DNA of 64,000 bases from Flectonema sp. DT1601 (GCA_964019425.1 OZ025813.1:434001-498000), one strand, 5' to 3'. Positions 43,301 to 55,696 are shown, counted from the first letter of the stretch. The notes: a model not told the origin generated them from the letters alone. Made by a program: numbers and translations.

Positions 43301-46300
43301 TTCTAAAATCGAAGTCAAACGAACTAACTTACTTCTCTTACCCTGAACCTGAATTGTTCGAAGTTGATGCGTTGAAATCGACTGCTCATAACGAAGGAGT
43401 TCCGCAGCAGTATTTAATTCAGTGTTTTTATCATACAGTTCACTTATTTGGTTTAAAAGAAGTTCATTTTTTCCCATAACCTCATCCTGTGATCGGAGTC
43501 TGTTTATGATTGGCGACCAGGTTACGTTGTTATACAATACGGTGTAGTATCGCCGTAAGAACGATATTTTTACACAATGTTCATGAACGGTTGCTTGAGA
43601 TACTTTACTTCGTTGTCTTCTCACTGAAATAGAACTTATTTCATTATTTTTATCGACAGTTGCTTGATAGAGTTGCTCTTTTAGTTTTATTGATGATTTG
43701 GATAGTTGTTCCACTACGGTGTTTGATTCAGATATCTGACTCCCTTTGTCGTTAAGTTCCTGTTTTAAGATGTCAATAGTCGTGTTTAAATCTTTTTTGT
43801 CAGCGATTAGGCAGTTTATTTTATCCAATTGGTGATGGTTCTCCTCTGTCAATGATTCAATACTTGATTTTTGTATCAGTAATTCGTTGTTTGACTTTTC
43901 AATCATATTTCTCTCCAACGATGCCAATGACCATCTTCCATAGGATTTTCTCATTATTTCATAGTGTGTTTTATTGTACAGCGTTTCCGTTAGAATTTCC
44001 CTAGACCGTCTTTGTTTCTTATTCGATGCAATAAAACGAAACCATTTCATAAAATAACGAGATTTGATACAAGACAGCAACGACAGTTCAATAGAAGGAA
44101 GACTTCTGAGAATTCTGTTTCGTCTGACGAGATTCTTCAGCATTTTGTAGTATCGACTTAGCACGTAACGTGCTGAGAGTGTCTCAATAGAAAGCAGTAC
44201 AATACGTTCCAATATAATATTCTTGCGTGATGATATCTTTAATTGGGATTCAGTTACTGAAAGTTCAGCTGAAGCACCGATGCTAAAATCTTTTATTGAT
44301 GTGAGTGTTTGTTCTGAGGAGACGAGTTTTTCAGTTGCTGCATGAAGACTATGTCTTAATTCATCATTCTCACCTCTAACACTCACAAGCTCATCAGAAC
44401 TCATCTCCAGTTGTAATCTCATACTTGTAAGGTCGAGTCCTGTCGATAACATTTCGTCAATTCTCTCGTTTAGAAGTTGCTGTTGAGATTCGTGAGACTC
44501 TCTCTCAGTAGCAACTGTTTTATTCAATTCCTGAACAAGTCTTTTTTCAGTTGTAATACTGTTCTTATTGTGGCTCAGTTGGGTGTCTTGTTCGTCTATT
44601 CGAGAACTTAGTTTTGTTATTAATTTATCTTTGTTTGATATAACAACAGAGTTAGCGTTCAAGGCATCCTTACTGTGAATGAGGTCTCTTTTCAAGACTG
44701 AATTCTCTTCTGAAATGAGAAGAAGTTCGTTGTGAAGTTTACCAGCGTCACGTGAAGCTATCGATAGGTGAAGTTTTTCAGATTCAGCGAATGATAATTT
44801 CGCTTGGAGTGCGGTGTTGGTGGATGTCAGTTCTTCGTTTGTGTTGGTTAATTGCTTTAGTTCTGATCCTTGTGCGTTAATAGCATTTTCAAACCTCCTG
44901 ATTCCAATGTCAGTTTCTCTTTGTCGTTTTTTAATATCATTGTGAACTCTGTTGCTTTCCAAAATACTAAAATAAGTTGCCATCAATCGCTTGCTGTTGT
45001 ATGATTGCAGAGCGATGCTAATCTTTTTTGAACTTCTTTGAAATGTTAAAATTGATTCGTTGTGTCTTAACGACAGATGCTTTTCACGTTTACAACTGAG
45101 AGCTACTTGATCCTGTCTGAGATACAACATGTGCTCTTGACTAGTAAGTCTCGCCTCACAATGAGTAACAGCACACTTTAGTGTAGCAATAGCCTTGGTT
45201 TGAGATGCTACCTGACTCTTAGTGAGATGAAGTACAGATTCTACTTTCTTTACACGTAATTGTTTTATCCGTTCAACAAGAGAACAGAATATCGTACGCA
45301 GTAAGACTTGCTCTGTATGTTTATTAAGATTCACTGATAGTAATCGTTTAAACTTTTGAAGTTTAAATAAAGCAGATTGCTTCGATATATTTAACTCATA
45401 ACTGTCATCGTTACGGTGATGAATTGGAGATGCCGATCGAGTTTTTGAATGACTAAAATCAGAAATATCACTATCGCTTCTTAATTGAATTATCGATTCC
45501 TTTAGTTCCGCGATAGTTTCTTGTTGGGATAACAACTCCCTCTGCGTGTCAGTTTTTTCAATCTTTAAAGTAGTATATCGTTTTTGTTCCATTCTCTTAA
45601 ATAGTTTCATATAATATTTTCCTACATCTCTGTACCACGTGCATGTCTGAAGACAGTTTGATATAAATCTCTTATGAGGGAATCTGACTGATTTTAAAAA
45701 AGATATTCTTGAAGTTAATCCTTCAGCTAGTTCTGTTTTTGTTTTTATAATTGATTCCTGATCTGACACACGTTGACGATAATTCAAAATTTCACTACCT
45801 AATTGGTTAACATTATTCTGTAACGAAGTAATGCTTTGGAGAGCTGAATCACGATTTGTTTCTAAGTTTTTTATCAAAGCACGACTTGTATTGAGTTGCA
45901 ATGTCAAGGCAGATCCAGCCCTCGCATGAATGAAAAAGCATTGGATTTTAACGTAGTATGGTTGTATGAGAGCTGCTTGAGTGTTTCTTAATAAACACCT
46001 AGCTTTATTACTCCTATGAAGATACAAGTTCAGCTTTGAATAGAACCGTTGCAGTAACACGCGTGATTGAGAAGGGATGGTTGACAATTCACGACATGCC
46101 ATTATTCTGGTGAGAAGAGATGCTGATAATGAGTTGTGAATGCGTTTATTTAGCTGTTTATATTTCAGCTTATGGAAACACGAATGAAGAAGTCGTTGCG
46201 AAACTGATGAAGCAAACACAGAAGCAGAAACATTCCTCTGAAGTACTAATTTTGTAGAGAGAGACTTGTACTCAAATTGTTTTTGATTGCAAGTGCTAAT

Positions 46301-47653
46301 TTGATATTCGAGTTGTTTTTCATAATTTTGAATTTCTTCCCGATGTCTTTTTAAAACTGTTTCTCTATCAGACTTCGCTCTGAGAGTCATTTTAGCATTT
46401 TCAATAGACTCACCCTCAGCTAGTTGTACGGCATCTGTTAGCGTTGAAATTTTTAATTTTTGAGACCTCGCCTCTTGCAATAATTTATTTATATTTTCGG
46501 ACTTATCGCTCACGGCAGTCATCTGCTTTTGTAAGAGCGACTCGGTGTAGGTTTTCGCTTTTGATTCGTTGTTAAACTTTTCTTCTAATTTGGTGAGAGA
46601 TTCCTCCACAGCGGCGATGGTTTGATCCCGAGAAACGATTTCTCGTTTTAAATTATAATTCGCTTCCTGAGATGATATAAGTTCACTGCTTTTCTTCTCA
46701 AGCAATTCTTCAAAATGAGAAACCGATTCCCTAAGTCCTGGTAAGGCTGCAACAGCCTTCGCCGTGGTAAGCTCATTTTGTCTTGCTGTTTGAAGTTGTT
46801 TTCCAAAATCAAAATTAGATTCAGAAGTGATATCAAGTTTTGTTTTTAGAGTTGAAATATGAGTTTTTTGATCAATACTTTGTTGATGATACCCATCAAG
46901 CTCTTTTGACAAGTCATTCACCTCTTGAGAGAGATTGTTACATTTATCTTTCGATATTTTTAGTTGTTCACTGAGATGACAAATCGCACTTTCCTTTTCA
47001 CTACTAACAGCCTCAGCAGCAGAACACTTTAGTCTGATTCTACTTATCTCTTCCTTAAGACTGAGAACAGCATTGGAATGTGTTGTTCGTAGAGTTTGAA
47101 GTTCCGATTGACTTCTAATTAATTCTTTTTGAAGATCTCTGAGAGCCGATGAGTCCTTTGTAAGGGTTTGTATATCCGAACGTAGTCTGTCATTCTTATC
47201 TTCTAACGTCTTTATGACTATTAATGCAGAACTGTAGTCTCCTTGAAGTCGTTGGCATCTTTCTTTTGTTTGATCAAGTGAAGATGATAGAGTATTAATA
47301 GTTGAACCGTTCCTTTCATAGTCGGATTCTCTTTGCTGGAGTATTCTCTTAAGTGATTGAACTTCATCAGTACATTGTTTTCTGATTAAGTCGGTTTCCG
47401 CGAGGACTTTTTTTCGTTCTCTTGAAGCAGTTCCTCTCAACATGACTCTCATTGTTTCTAACTCATCATCACGATCGCTGTCTGTATGTTGTTGTTTTTG
47501 TAATGTATTCCACAGCTCAACAACTTCTTTATTTATAACATCTTGAGTTACTGTGATATCACTCAGCATTTGAACTGCTTGTGTTTGCTCTTCTTCGGAG
47601 TCTTCATCAGCTGAGTCTTGTCGTAGCGATGTATCGACTCCATTATATTTCAT
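37301..47653 (-). CDS. Giant Sfi1-like-repeat coiled-coil protein with C-terminal PDZ domain
   Basis: The main exon (47653-37625) plus two small exons (37560-37486, 37411-37301) join at phase 0 through GTATG...ACAG introns of 64 and 74 nt, giving 3,404 residues. Most is coiled coil. Between about residue 480 and 2450 it is broken by some thirty short, basic, aromatic segments of the form RYYxxL or YFxxLxxF followed by Arg/Lys (for example LSRYYKMLKNLVRRN, SIRRSYFGKLKTF, LLYERYYGVLF). They resemble Sfi1/centrin-binding helices though the consensus is shifted. A PDZ domain lies at about 3205-3292 (IGITVKS, GSPASKSSLSVGDHIVSV). The C-terminal exons hold an acidic, helical tail. A centrin-linked scaffold at basal bodies, flagellum or cortex is inferred. 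The acceptor TTTCTATAAAG lies about 10 nt before the ATG. Confidence 0.85.
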
Positions 47654-47790
47654 TTGATGAATTCCTTTATAGAAAGAGAACGAGGTGATATAATAAATCG
47701 AAATTATTATTTAAAAAATCACATCTAAGTGTGGCAGATTCATGTCTCCCAGAAAGTGAAAATAAGTTACGTTACGCTGTCGCGATTGTA

Positions 47791-47890
47791 CAGTACTTTG
47801 TTTGTGCACGAAACCGTGAACCGACTTAAACTGATAAAGCTAAAGGAGGTTTACGTGTGCTGCCAACATTCTTCTTCGTTCTTACAATAC
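47791..47890. repeat. Dispersed repeat family A, copy 2
   Basis: Shares gtgaaccgacttaaa, the gataaagctaaaggaggttt core and the cttcgttcttacaatac end with copies at 694 and 62685. Confidence 0.8.
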
Positions 47891-47949
47891 TTGTTAAATG
47901 CAAGAAAAAATACCATTCAGATAAAAGCCTTATATATTTTGTTGATCGC

Positions 47950-48055
47950 GGGACAGTATTACTGGCGCACTGGGGAAATAGGTAACAATTTGACATAATA
48001 AATGAACGGGCTGGTTAATCTAAATGGTTTCCTCCCCTAATTTCGTCGGTGTAAA
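47950..48055. repeat. Dispersed repeat family G, copy 2
   Basis: Counterpart of 6064-6170, with agtattactg, cgcactggggaaa, aatctaaatggtttcctccc and ttcgtcggtgtaaaa in the same order. Confidence 0.5.
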
Positions 48056-48130
48056 AAAAAAAAAAACGCTTACTTTTAGAATAAGGATCGGCTATTAATA
48101 AAAATGTGTCTACGATGCAGTTAATTTATT

Positions 48131-50899
48131 TTAGAGCTCTTGTGAGGTCCCACTTTTCTCTTTAATAACCCAAAGCTTTGATTGGTAGTTAATTTCTGAA
48201 TAAAATTTAGCTAATTTCCCATACGGGAAACGAACTCTCAGGGCAATTCGATCTCTCACAATGATCGATTCGAGTCTGTTGTATAATTCAGGATTGGTCT
48301 CCGACACAGTTGAATAAGAAAATAAAAGGCCAACGTAGTCCACGTTGGGTTGCCTTTCCTTAGGAAGGGTCTGGCCCAGCTCACCAATTAAAATATTTGT
48401 GCAAGATTCGAACAAGTTGAGGGTATCATTTTCAATAGTTTTACCACAACGACCGTACACATTTACAATATGAGAAGCACATTGAGATGTGAATGCTTTG
48501 TTGAATGCGAGTTCTGAGGCGACGGGATAGATGAACTCCCACATACGATTCGTTTCACCAGTAATCACTTGATTGGAACTCCAGTACCATAGGTTAGCTA
48601 AATGAGGTATATAAATAGAAATTAGACTGCGGTTTCTTAACAAAACAAAAGTTTTCGATGTTAAGTATCCCAAAGGTTTCTCAAATACACGGCGGTCACT
48701 GTGATGACAATCGAACATCGGGATTAGGGATTTTACTTCGCCAATCGACTTTTTCAAATCCCAAGTAAGTTGCCACAGATCGCAAAGAGAACCAACCAGT
48801 GAAGATAATTTACGTCCGGGTCCATCAGTCACCTTTGACTCTGCGATTGCTGATACTACATCAGAAAAGATCTTTTCTGCTTTATTTCTTTCCCCTCGTT
48901 TTACTAACTGAGAGAGTTGAAATCGCACACCTACAAGTAACATGTGAAGTGATAAGCCAGCAATAGTACCCTGTGTAAATCTGAACATTCGCGCAAAATG
49001 AGAAAAGGTGAATGGATCGGTAGCTATTAAGATTTCTGGTGCATCCCATAAAACCGGACAAGTTTTTAGCCAATGTTTCAGAATTCGTTCTGCTGATTGA
49101 TGGGGTTCCCGGTGCTGTAATTTCCAAGAGATCTCATATGAAATTGCACTTACAATTGTTAAGTAATTTTTCATACCACAATTTTCAGACCACTCACCAG
49201 TGCTCATTACTAATATCTCTATCTGAGTAATAACATCATCGACAGTACCACTTACACTTTTTGAGTAGTTGCTGTCAGAGTGTTGTTGTTTCCGAACCAA
49301 CTTACAAAGTGCCATTGATACATAAATTAAATCGAATAGATTTTTATTCCTCATCGGTTCTGGGTTTTTATTTTTTCTTTCATCAATCATAGTGTCTAGT
49401 TGCTTTGATGCTATGGCTATCGAAATTTTTAAAAACTTTTTATAATAATCACCTTCTGCCCTTGGGTGGGCATCCATGACCGGAAAAGAACTTATAGAAT
49501 ACAGAAACTTAGAAAACGGTAGTTGCGTTTTAGCGTTTATGTTATTGTCGCGGTTAAGCAATTTAGTCATGGCCTGTATTACTTTTTTTTGTGATTCAAA
49601 AACAGTTACTTTGTTTGATGAGATCAAAACAGATGATTGGCAAAGCTCAAGCAAAGACTTCTCTCCCTCAACCGAATACGTAGTAAAGTCTGCCTGTCTG
49701 AGTTCTTGACACAGGCCGTGATGCTTAATCACGTTTGATAAAGCCTGTTGTAGAACTAATTGCTGTGCTTTTTCTATTTTGTTTAATACAGTTGGTGTAA
49801 GCAACGATGAGTATCTTCTAAAAAGCTTTGCAGTAATTTTATGTTTAGGATGGTAGCCAAAACCTATCATTTTTCGAACTTCCTGTGGCATTGGCGTCTT
49901 AAATTCAGATATCCGAAAAAGAAAATTTAAAACTACATCAACTTGCTGAGTCAAATTAGGTACCTCAGCGAATAACTTACAGCAAAACAAAACAATATCA
50001 GAACTCCCTTTTCCACCAATCTTTGGATGGTGAAAAACAGCAGATCGAAGAATATCAAAATCGTTATAAGTTTGATCAAGTTGTTCCATTCTCGTTGACA
50101 ACCCATCAAAGACGGTCCATGATATATGTCGTTTACTCATGCTATTTAAGTAGGTTACCGTATGTTTTAAATCTAACAGATTGAAATCGATATCATGATT
50201 ATTTAATACTTTAGTAAGTAGGGTATTGACGATTTGATGACCCACATAATGATCCGAATCGTGTATTATATAGAAGGCATGCAGTAGCCTGAATGTAGTA
50301 TCTTTTATGTCATCAAATTCAACAAAGTCATCCGAATTTGATAATATTTTTTTTATCGATTCGTGGAACAAGGAATTCAGATGTTTCTCTCCTTTATCTC
50401 TTTTAAAAAATGTTCCCTTCTTTGCTATTTGTAGTTGAGTTGCCAACAGCATATACCATGATAACTCAGAGAGTTCGTTACTGTCTTCTTTGAACCTTAA
50501 ATTATTAAGCAGGTCAGTAGTTTTTATTAAAATTTGGTTAGCTGCTTGCTCACTTTTTAATACAACACTCGCAACTGGACAAATAAAACTTCCATTCGCA
50601 GAAGTAAACGCGGCTGTTGTTAAAGTTTTACTCAAACGCAGCAATAAAATATCCGTAAGAGGTACCCCCAGCATGTCAATTGTATTTGCGACGTAGCTCG
50701 CTGATACAATATTAAGCTCTTTCTCTGCTGCTAAAAGGCTCATACGTTTCCATTCAACAAAAGCATTCGCAAAATCAATTTTTGTTTTTCCTTTCAATAA
50801 TTCTTTTGTATCTTCGAGGCACGTCGCTAACTTGTTTTCAGTTGATTGTTTGCGTGATGTTAGTCTGCGTGACCCTGCTTTATATAATTGTCTAAACAT
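48131..50899 (-). CDS. Large mitochondrial-type helical protein, function unknown
   Basis: A 922-residue intronless protein. The start MFRQLYKAGSRRLTSRKQS is a good mitochondrial presequence (Arg/Lys/Ser-rich, no acids). The remainder is almost entirely predicted helix with regular Leu/Ile spacing, little low complexity and no transmembrane segment. That looks like a helical-repeat scaffold. The C-terminal part (ESIIVRDRIALRVRFPYGKL) faintly recalls the layout of RNA-binding helical-repeat proteins with a terminal domain such as RAP, but no motif is firm. By location and shape, a role in mitochondrial RNA metabolism or ribosome function is a reasonable guess; I cannot name a family. The candidate acceptor is weak. 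Stop TAA. Confidence 0.7.
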   Translation of the reverse strand: MFRQLYKAGSRRLTSRKQSTENKLATCLEDTKELLKGKTKIDFANAFVEWKRMSLLAAEKELNIVSASYVANTIDMLGVPLTDILLLRLSKTLTTAAFTSANGSFICPVASVVLKSEQAANQILIKTTDLLNNLRFKEDSNELSELSWYMLLATQLQIAKKGTFFKRDKGEKHLNSLFHESIKKILSNSDDFVEFDDIKDTTFRLLHAFYIIHDSDHYVGHQIVNTLLTKVLNNHDIDFNLLDLKHTVTYLNSMSKRHISWTVFDGLSTRMEQLDQTYNDFDILRSAVFHHPKIGGKGSSDIVLFCCKLFAEVPNLTQQVDVVLNFLFRISEFKTPMPQEVRKMIGFGYHPKHKITAKLFRRYSSLLTPTVLNKIEKAQQLVLQQALSNVIKHHGLCQELRQADFTTYSVEGEKSLLELCQSSVLISSNKVTVFESQKKVIQAMTKLLNRDNNINAKTQLPFSKFLYSISSFPVMDAHPRAEGDYYKKFLKISIAIASKQLDTMIDERKNKNPEPMRNKNLFDLIYVSMALCKLVRKQQHSDSNYSKSVSGTVDDVITQIEILVMSTGEWSENCGMKNYLTIVSAISYEISWKLQHREPHQSAERILKHWLKTCPVLWDAPEILIATDPFTFSHFARMFRFTQGTIAGLSLHMLLVGVRFQLSQLVKRGERNKAEKIFSDVVSAIAESKVTDGPGRKLSSLVGSLCDLWQLTWDLKKSIGEVKSLIPMFDCHHSDRRVFEKPLGYLTSKTFVLLRNRSLISIYIPHLANLWYWSSNQVITGETNRMWEFIYPVASELAFNKAFTSQCASHIVNVYGRCGKTIENDTLNLFESCTNILIGELGQTLPKERQPNVDYVGLLFSYSTVSETNPELYNRLESIIVRDRIALRVRFPYGKLAKFYSEINYQSKLWVIKEKSGTSQEL

Positions 50900-50942
50900 A
50901 CTATTATGATGTGATATGATTATAAGCTTACTTTGAAATGAA

Positions 50943-51232
50943 ATTTATTTATTTATTTACGAAGCCTAGGAAGCCAAAAGCCAGGAAAAGCTCACAGAGT
51001 AACAGTTATATCGCTACCAGCAACCGTGAGACTCTCACAGACGATAAGAGACGTAGAATAACCTGGAACAAATGACTACCTAAACCCACCGTCCACGCGA
51101 GCAGACAGTGTTAGAGACGGCTGATAACGCCAATTTTCGTCAAAGAGAGGGAGAACACGCCACATTAGATCAGAAAATAAGAAATAAAGTAATGATAAGA
51201 AAGAGAAATGATACTAATAAATAAAATAAGAA
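50943..51232 (-). mobile_element. Family B short retroelement-like copy 3 (longest)
   Basis: About 290 bp. Read on the minus strand it starts near the AT-rich end at 51232, passes the gacggctgataacg, gactctcacagac and gctcacagag blocks, and ends TTCGTAAATAAATAAATAAA. This is the best reference for the family: copies at 27982, 36371 and 52651 share the tailed end and are deleted or truncated at the other. No coding capacity, and no clear RNA polymerase III A/B boxes. Confidence 0.65.
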
Positions 51233-51361
51233 ATTACACTAGAGGAAAGAGACGTTCATTATCTACCTCACCTAAATGAAATGAAATGAAATGAAAATAA
51301 CAAAAAGAATTCTTCGATAATAACATCCCTCATATATACAAAACATAATTTATTGTTACCT

Positions 51362-51575
51362 GAAGGGAGGGGGGTTGAATGTTTGAATTTGTAAAATACA
51401 ACTGTTTTGTATCGCGTAACATAGCGATGGTTTAACATCTGTTAAGGATACAGTGACTATGGTGATGCTTAACTTAGCCTTTTAAAGTAACTATTAGGTT
51501 TCGAGAGTAATCCATATACCTCTTACCTCTATTCTCTCTCATCAGTATGGTGTAGAAGTAAGTCAATCAATTATT
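51362..51575. repeat. Repeat family C, head plus tail
   Basis: Matches 30783-31000 with only a few differences across more than 200 bp, including the whole tail to the ctctctcatcagtatggtgtagaagtaagtcaatcaatta end (split across the pattern). High identity suggests recent copying. Confidence 0.88.
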
Positions 51576-51585
51576 TAGACTGAAG

Positions 51586-51610
51586 CACTCCAGTTTGCAG
51601 GACTGGAGTG
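51586..51610. other. 8-bp perfect hairpin beside repeat C
   Basis: CACTCCAG at 51586-51593 pairs with CTGGAGTG at 51603-51610 around a 9-nt loop. It is followed by a T-rich stretch. It sits just past the end of a family C copy. Terminator-like or small-RNA-like shape only. Confidence 0.4.
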
Positions 51611-52650
51611 TAGTTACTTTTGTTTCTTTTATTAAAATATAAAAAAACTTTATATCATTATTACTAGTGCCTGAAGGGAGGGGGGGGGAAAAAATACAAA
51701 AAAAATACAAAAAGAAATTACGCTAGATGTTTTTTGATTAGGTACTCGTTACTTTTTATTTTCTTTTTTTTTTTTTTTCTTTTCCTGTTTTTTTAATTAA
51801 AAAACAAAGCAGCATGCAAGTCAAAGGAAAGAGAAAAAAATAAATAAATAAATAATAATAATAATAATAATTACGATTACTATTGATGCTATGTTTTAGA
51901 ATGAGTTTTGTTTTTTTTTTTATAAAAAGAAAAATTGAGGGACTTATTTTGCGTTGAAATTTCTTCCCAAATGGGAATGAACACGGTCGACGATTTTGCC
52001 AAAGAAATAAACGACGAGATAATTTGGAACCTCAGAAAAAAAAAAAATGATTTTTAAAAAAAAAAAAGAAGAAAAAAAACAAACACAAAGCACACACAAT
52101 CTAGTGGGGCTCAGCACCGCAGGGAAGGCGAACACCCACTACACAAAGAGTTAGATACGTGAGGAGAAAAAAAAAAGAAGAAAAAATAAAATAGAAACAC
52201 GTGATTAAAGCCGTAATAGCTATAAACATAATATAAACGTATAAAAGGAAGGGAAGGGATTGAGCACAAACGAGTATCAAGGTAAAAAAAAAAAAAAAAA
52301 ACTAAATCCAAATCCAAAACACCACATACTCTCATCCCCTTAACAAGTTCCTTGCTAACCCTTGTTAGGATAAATACATTTATAGTACTTCAGGTATTAG
52401 TTTTATTGCTTATTAAAGTTTACAAAGAGTCTAACTTTTCAACACGACTTCCTAGTCAGGCTGTCTCTCAGACTTGATATTAAAGAGACCTCGAAGCAGT
52501 AAATACCCCAACCTCATATTCCATAATAGCAACTGCGACAACACCACTCGTAGAATAAAAAAATAGCAGAGTTCGTATTGCTTGACGACAAGGTTATTTT
52601 AATGTAATCCAGAAATATGAGGATTTCAGAAAGGTCAAATGGAAAATATT

Positions 52651-52740
52651 TATGAAGCCTTAGGAAGCCCAAAAAAAAAAAAAAAAAAAAAAAAAGCTAA
52701 ACAGGGTATCAGTTAGATCGCCACCAGCCAGCCAACCGTA
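52651..52740 (-). mobile_element. Family B copy 4, truncated and A-tract-interrupted
   Basis: Has the tatttatgaagccttaggaagcc tailed end (split by indels) and the cagggtatcagttagatcgccaccagcc part, separated by a poly(A) run. More diverged than the other copies. Confidence 0.5.
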
Positions 52741-53048
52741 AGTAATGAAAACAAACCCGACACTTGTGGTGATTAACTAGGGTAATAACTCGCAAAAGAC
52801 TGCGGCAGTACCACATGTTAAGTGATAAATACAACAAATATAAATCAAGACTACAAAAAGGGGAAAATAGAGGATAAAAGGCAGACCTACAATTTACAAT
52901 ACGAACGTGGAAAGCATGCGAACTCGTATGTGATGGTATTTCTTTTATTTTATTTTTCCAATTGGTCTTCAAGAATAGCACATATGAAGGTAATGAGCTT
53001 TCTAGAACAGTATTAGGATTATTTCTTCCACCTAAAAAAAGAATTTAG

Positions 53049-53083
<35 letters not shown>

Positions 53084-53200
53084 TTTTTGTTTTTTTTCTC
53101 TTTCTATAAATTACTAAAAACCACTACATATAAATAAACGGTGACCGTATGTGACATCGAAGAACGAAAGTGGAAATTTTGATACAGTATTACCAAGCTC

Positions 53201-53385
53201 AAAAGGGGGATGTATGTTCGATTTTGTAAAAATTACAACTGTGTTGTATCATAAAAAACATAAAGATAATTTAACATTAGTTTTAAATACAGTGACTAAG
53301 GGTGATGCGCAACTTAGCATATTAAAGTAACTATAGGTTTCGAGAGTTATCCATATACCTCTTACCTCTATTCTCTCTCATCAAA
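53201..53385. repeat. Repeat family C, diverged single unit
   Basis: A complete unit: head like 30684-30783 joined to a tail like 30870-30998. It shows what an unduplicated unit looks like (about 185 bp) and supports the head/tail split. Confidence 0.8.
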
Positions 53386-53419
53386 AGGGGTAATTTGATA
53401 CTGCATTTTCAAGCTCAAA

Positions 53420-53480
53420 AGGAACAACAATTTCTCCGACAATCTTGACTGTCAGCGGCAGCGTAGTAAATGACTGCAAA
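53420..53480. repeat. Dispersed repeat D, copy 2
   Basis: Sixty-base match to 29650-29710 with about two differences, sitting 35 bp past a family C unit. In the other island the D copy also lies near C units. Confidence 0.85.
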
Positions 53481-55696
53481 AGGGGGAGAAAAGAAAAAAA
53501 AAATAAATAGTAAATACATTCATCACACAGTGGCATGGCAAATAACAACGAGGACAATCAAATCTGCACAACAACAACAAAAAAAAAAAAAAAAAAAAAA
53601 AGAATTGAAAATTAATTTTGTGACACGGTATTTCCCTTATACTTTATTTGCCACGCCCGAAAGGCACAAGAATGATAAAAAAAACAAAACAAAAAAAAAA
53701 AGAACAAAAAAAACAAAACAAAAAAATCAGTAATCGACTACTAACTATTTCGTATGCAGTAGACGTAACTGAGATTCAGAAAAAGAAAACCGGTAGGTCG
53801 ACCTCTTCTTAGGATGTCATTCTATCATTACACAAAAGCAAACAATCAACCTGAAGCACCTACCTGAAGTCAACGTTAAGTAACGCCTGGCGTTATTTTT
53901 TTTAAGGGGAAAAAAAAAAAAAAAAGGAAAAGGAAAATCAACAACAATAATAATAGTCAAATTTTCGTAATAGAATCGTTGACGCAGATACTTAAATATA
54001 AAGAAAGACAACTCTGCATTGATGAAAAGGCGTTTTCATGTGTATTGATTGAAGCGGGTAACAGAAAAGATTTTTTTTTTTTTTTTTTTTTTTCTTAAAG
54101 TTCACGTATGATCGATCACTAAGCAGAATGCCGTACACGCACCTCCAGTAGATAGAAATCAGTAGGAAAAAAAAAAGTTAATTAATCGATATTAGATTAG
54201 CAACTTGCAAACTGGCTCTGGATTCCGGCATCGCGGACTCTCACTTGTTTGTAACAACAAAAAAAAAAAAACCGAAACAACAAACCAGAAATTACTAAAA
54301 ATAGAAAAAATGGGGAAAAGGTAGATGTTGGAATTTTTCGATTCGCTACATTGGGAATGACGTAATTCCCGATATGCGTACCAAGCTGAACGCGAAGAAC
54401 TTGGCAACTCCTCGTATATCCCTAACCTCATCAGGGTTAATAGCGGGAAATACTACTCCTCCTTTTTCTTTTTTATAGGTAACCTTAGTTTTCGTCGCGA
54501 GCGAAGAGAGGAAAAAAAAAAAAACGACGAGAGAAAAAAAAGAGGGGAAAAAAAAAAATAAAAAAGAAACGGTTTCCACCCTCCGCCAATTCCAAACTAT
54601 TCACGTTACGTGTCGAATGGAGGAAAAGAGAGAAATAAAACAAGTTTAACTCAATCGCCGTTAGTTTATTTATAAATGAGAAAGAGTGACTGGCTACTGC
54701 AGTGACTCAATTTACGTTGAAGCAACTAATTAAGTGTTTGTGTTCGATAGAATTTAGGTAGAAGTTGATTTGTGTTTGTTGCAATCAAATCTGCACTATC
54801 AGACAGCAAACGGTGATTTGTCTGGTGAGAGTTATTGTTATTGTTATTGATGTTGTTGTTCTTGTTTGGTTTGCAGTTTGGTTTTTCTATTCATTTCCTT
54901 TTTTTTTTTTTTTTTTTTTTTAAACTTTCCTTCACAAACGTTAAGTGTGGAGACTAAAAAAAAAAAAAAAAAAAACCGAAATTTGGAGATAATAATAATT
55001 ATTAATGAAAAATAGATAGTAAGAGAGTTCTTTTTTTTATTTTTTTTCTTTTTTTCCTCCTTAGGACTCCCAAGAAAAGCTCACAAGAAATAGGCCATCA
55101 GAAGCAAATTAACTGAACTGAAGCGAATGATCCGTATGAGGCAGTGCTGGCGACCGTTGATTAAAAAAAACATCAAAAAATAAAAATAAAATTAGGAAAA
55201 AACAATAGAACTGACTTAGAAAAAGTTTTTTTTTTTTTAAATTCTAGAGCATACCCGTCTCAACAATAAACGAATGTCGATTTGAAATGAACGAGCACAA
55301 AGGGAGAAGAAGCAAATTATGTAAGCAAACTTTAAGAAGAAGGGAGAGAAAAAAAAATGATGAGCGCAATAGTTAACTATCGAAAAACGAGAAAGAGAAC
55401 CAACCAGATTTCTCCCTACTGTCATCATCATCCATCCACCGTCGTTTTGCGGGAAAAATGTTTTTTTTTTTTTTTTTTTTTTTTTTTTCCTCTTTTTTTT
55501 TTCCCCTAACAAAATCAAGGAGACTCTGTCTGCTAAGAGCTAGCATGTTCGCCGCTTTTTCATCCGGACGAGCATTTCCTATGAGATTTGTAACGATGAG
55601 GGGAAAAAAAGAAAACTCCATTTCTTTATTTTTATATATATTGACCACCAATTACTTCAGATTCTGTAATACGAAAAAGAAAGTAACGCTGCGTAG

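Larger units (their letters stand above)
47654..48130. other. Intergenic region with repeats A and G
   Basis: Nearly all of it is repeat A copy 2 (47791-47890) and repeat G copy 2 (47950-48055), with the leader of the giant gene at the left edge and a poly(A) at 48052-48065. A plus-strand open frame across 47729-47998 is repeat sequence, not a gene. Confidence 0.65.

Noticed and set aside
53470-53733. Lys/Asn-rich frame
   Set aside because: Built from poly(A) runs; the same applies to similar frames near 1000, 8800, 9850, 36500, 37100, 55450 and 56500.
55060-55110. Further family B copy
   Set aside because: Only short words (cttagga, aaagctcaca) match; too weak to call.
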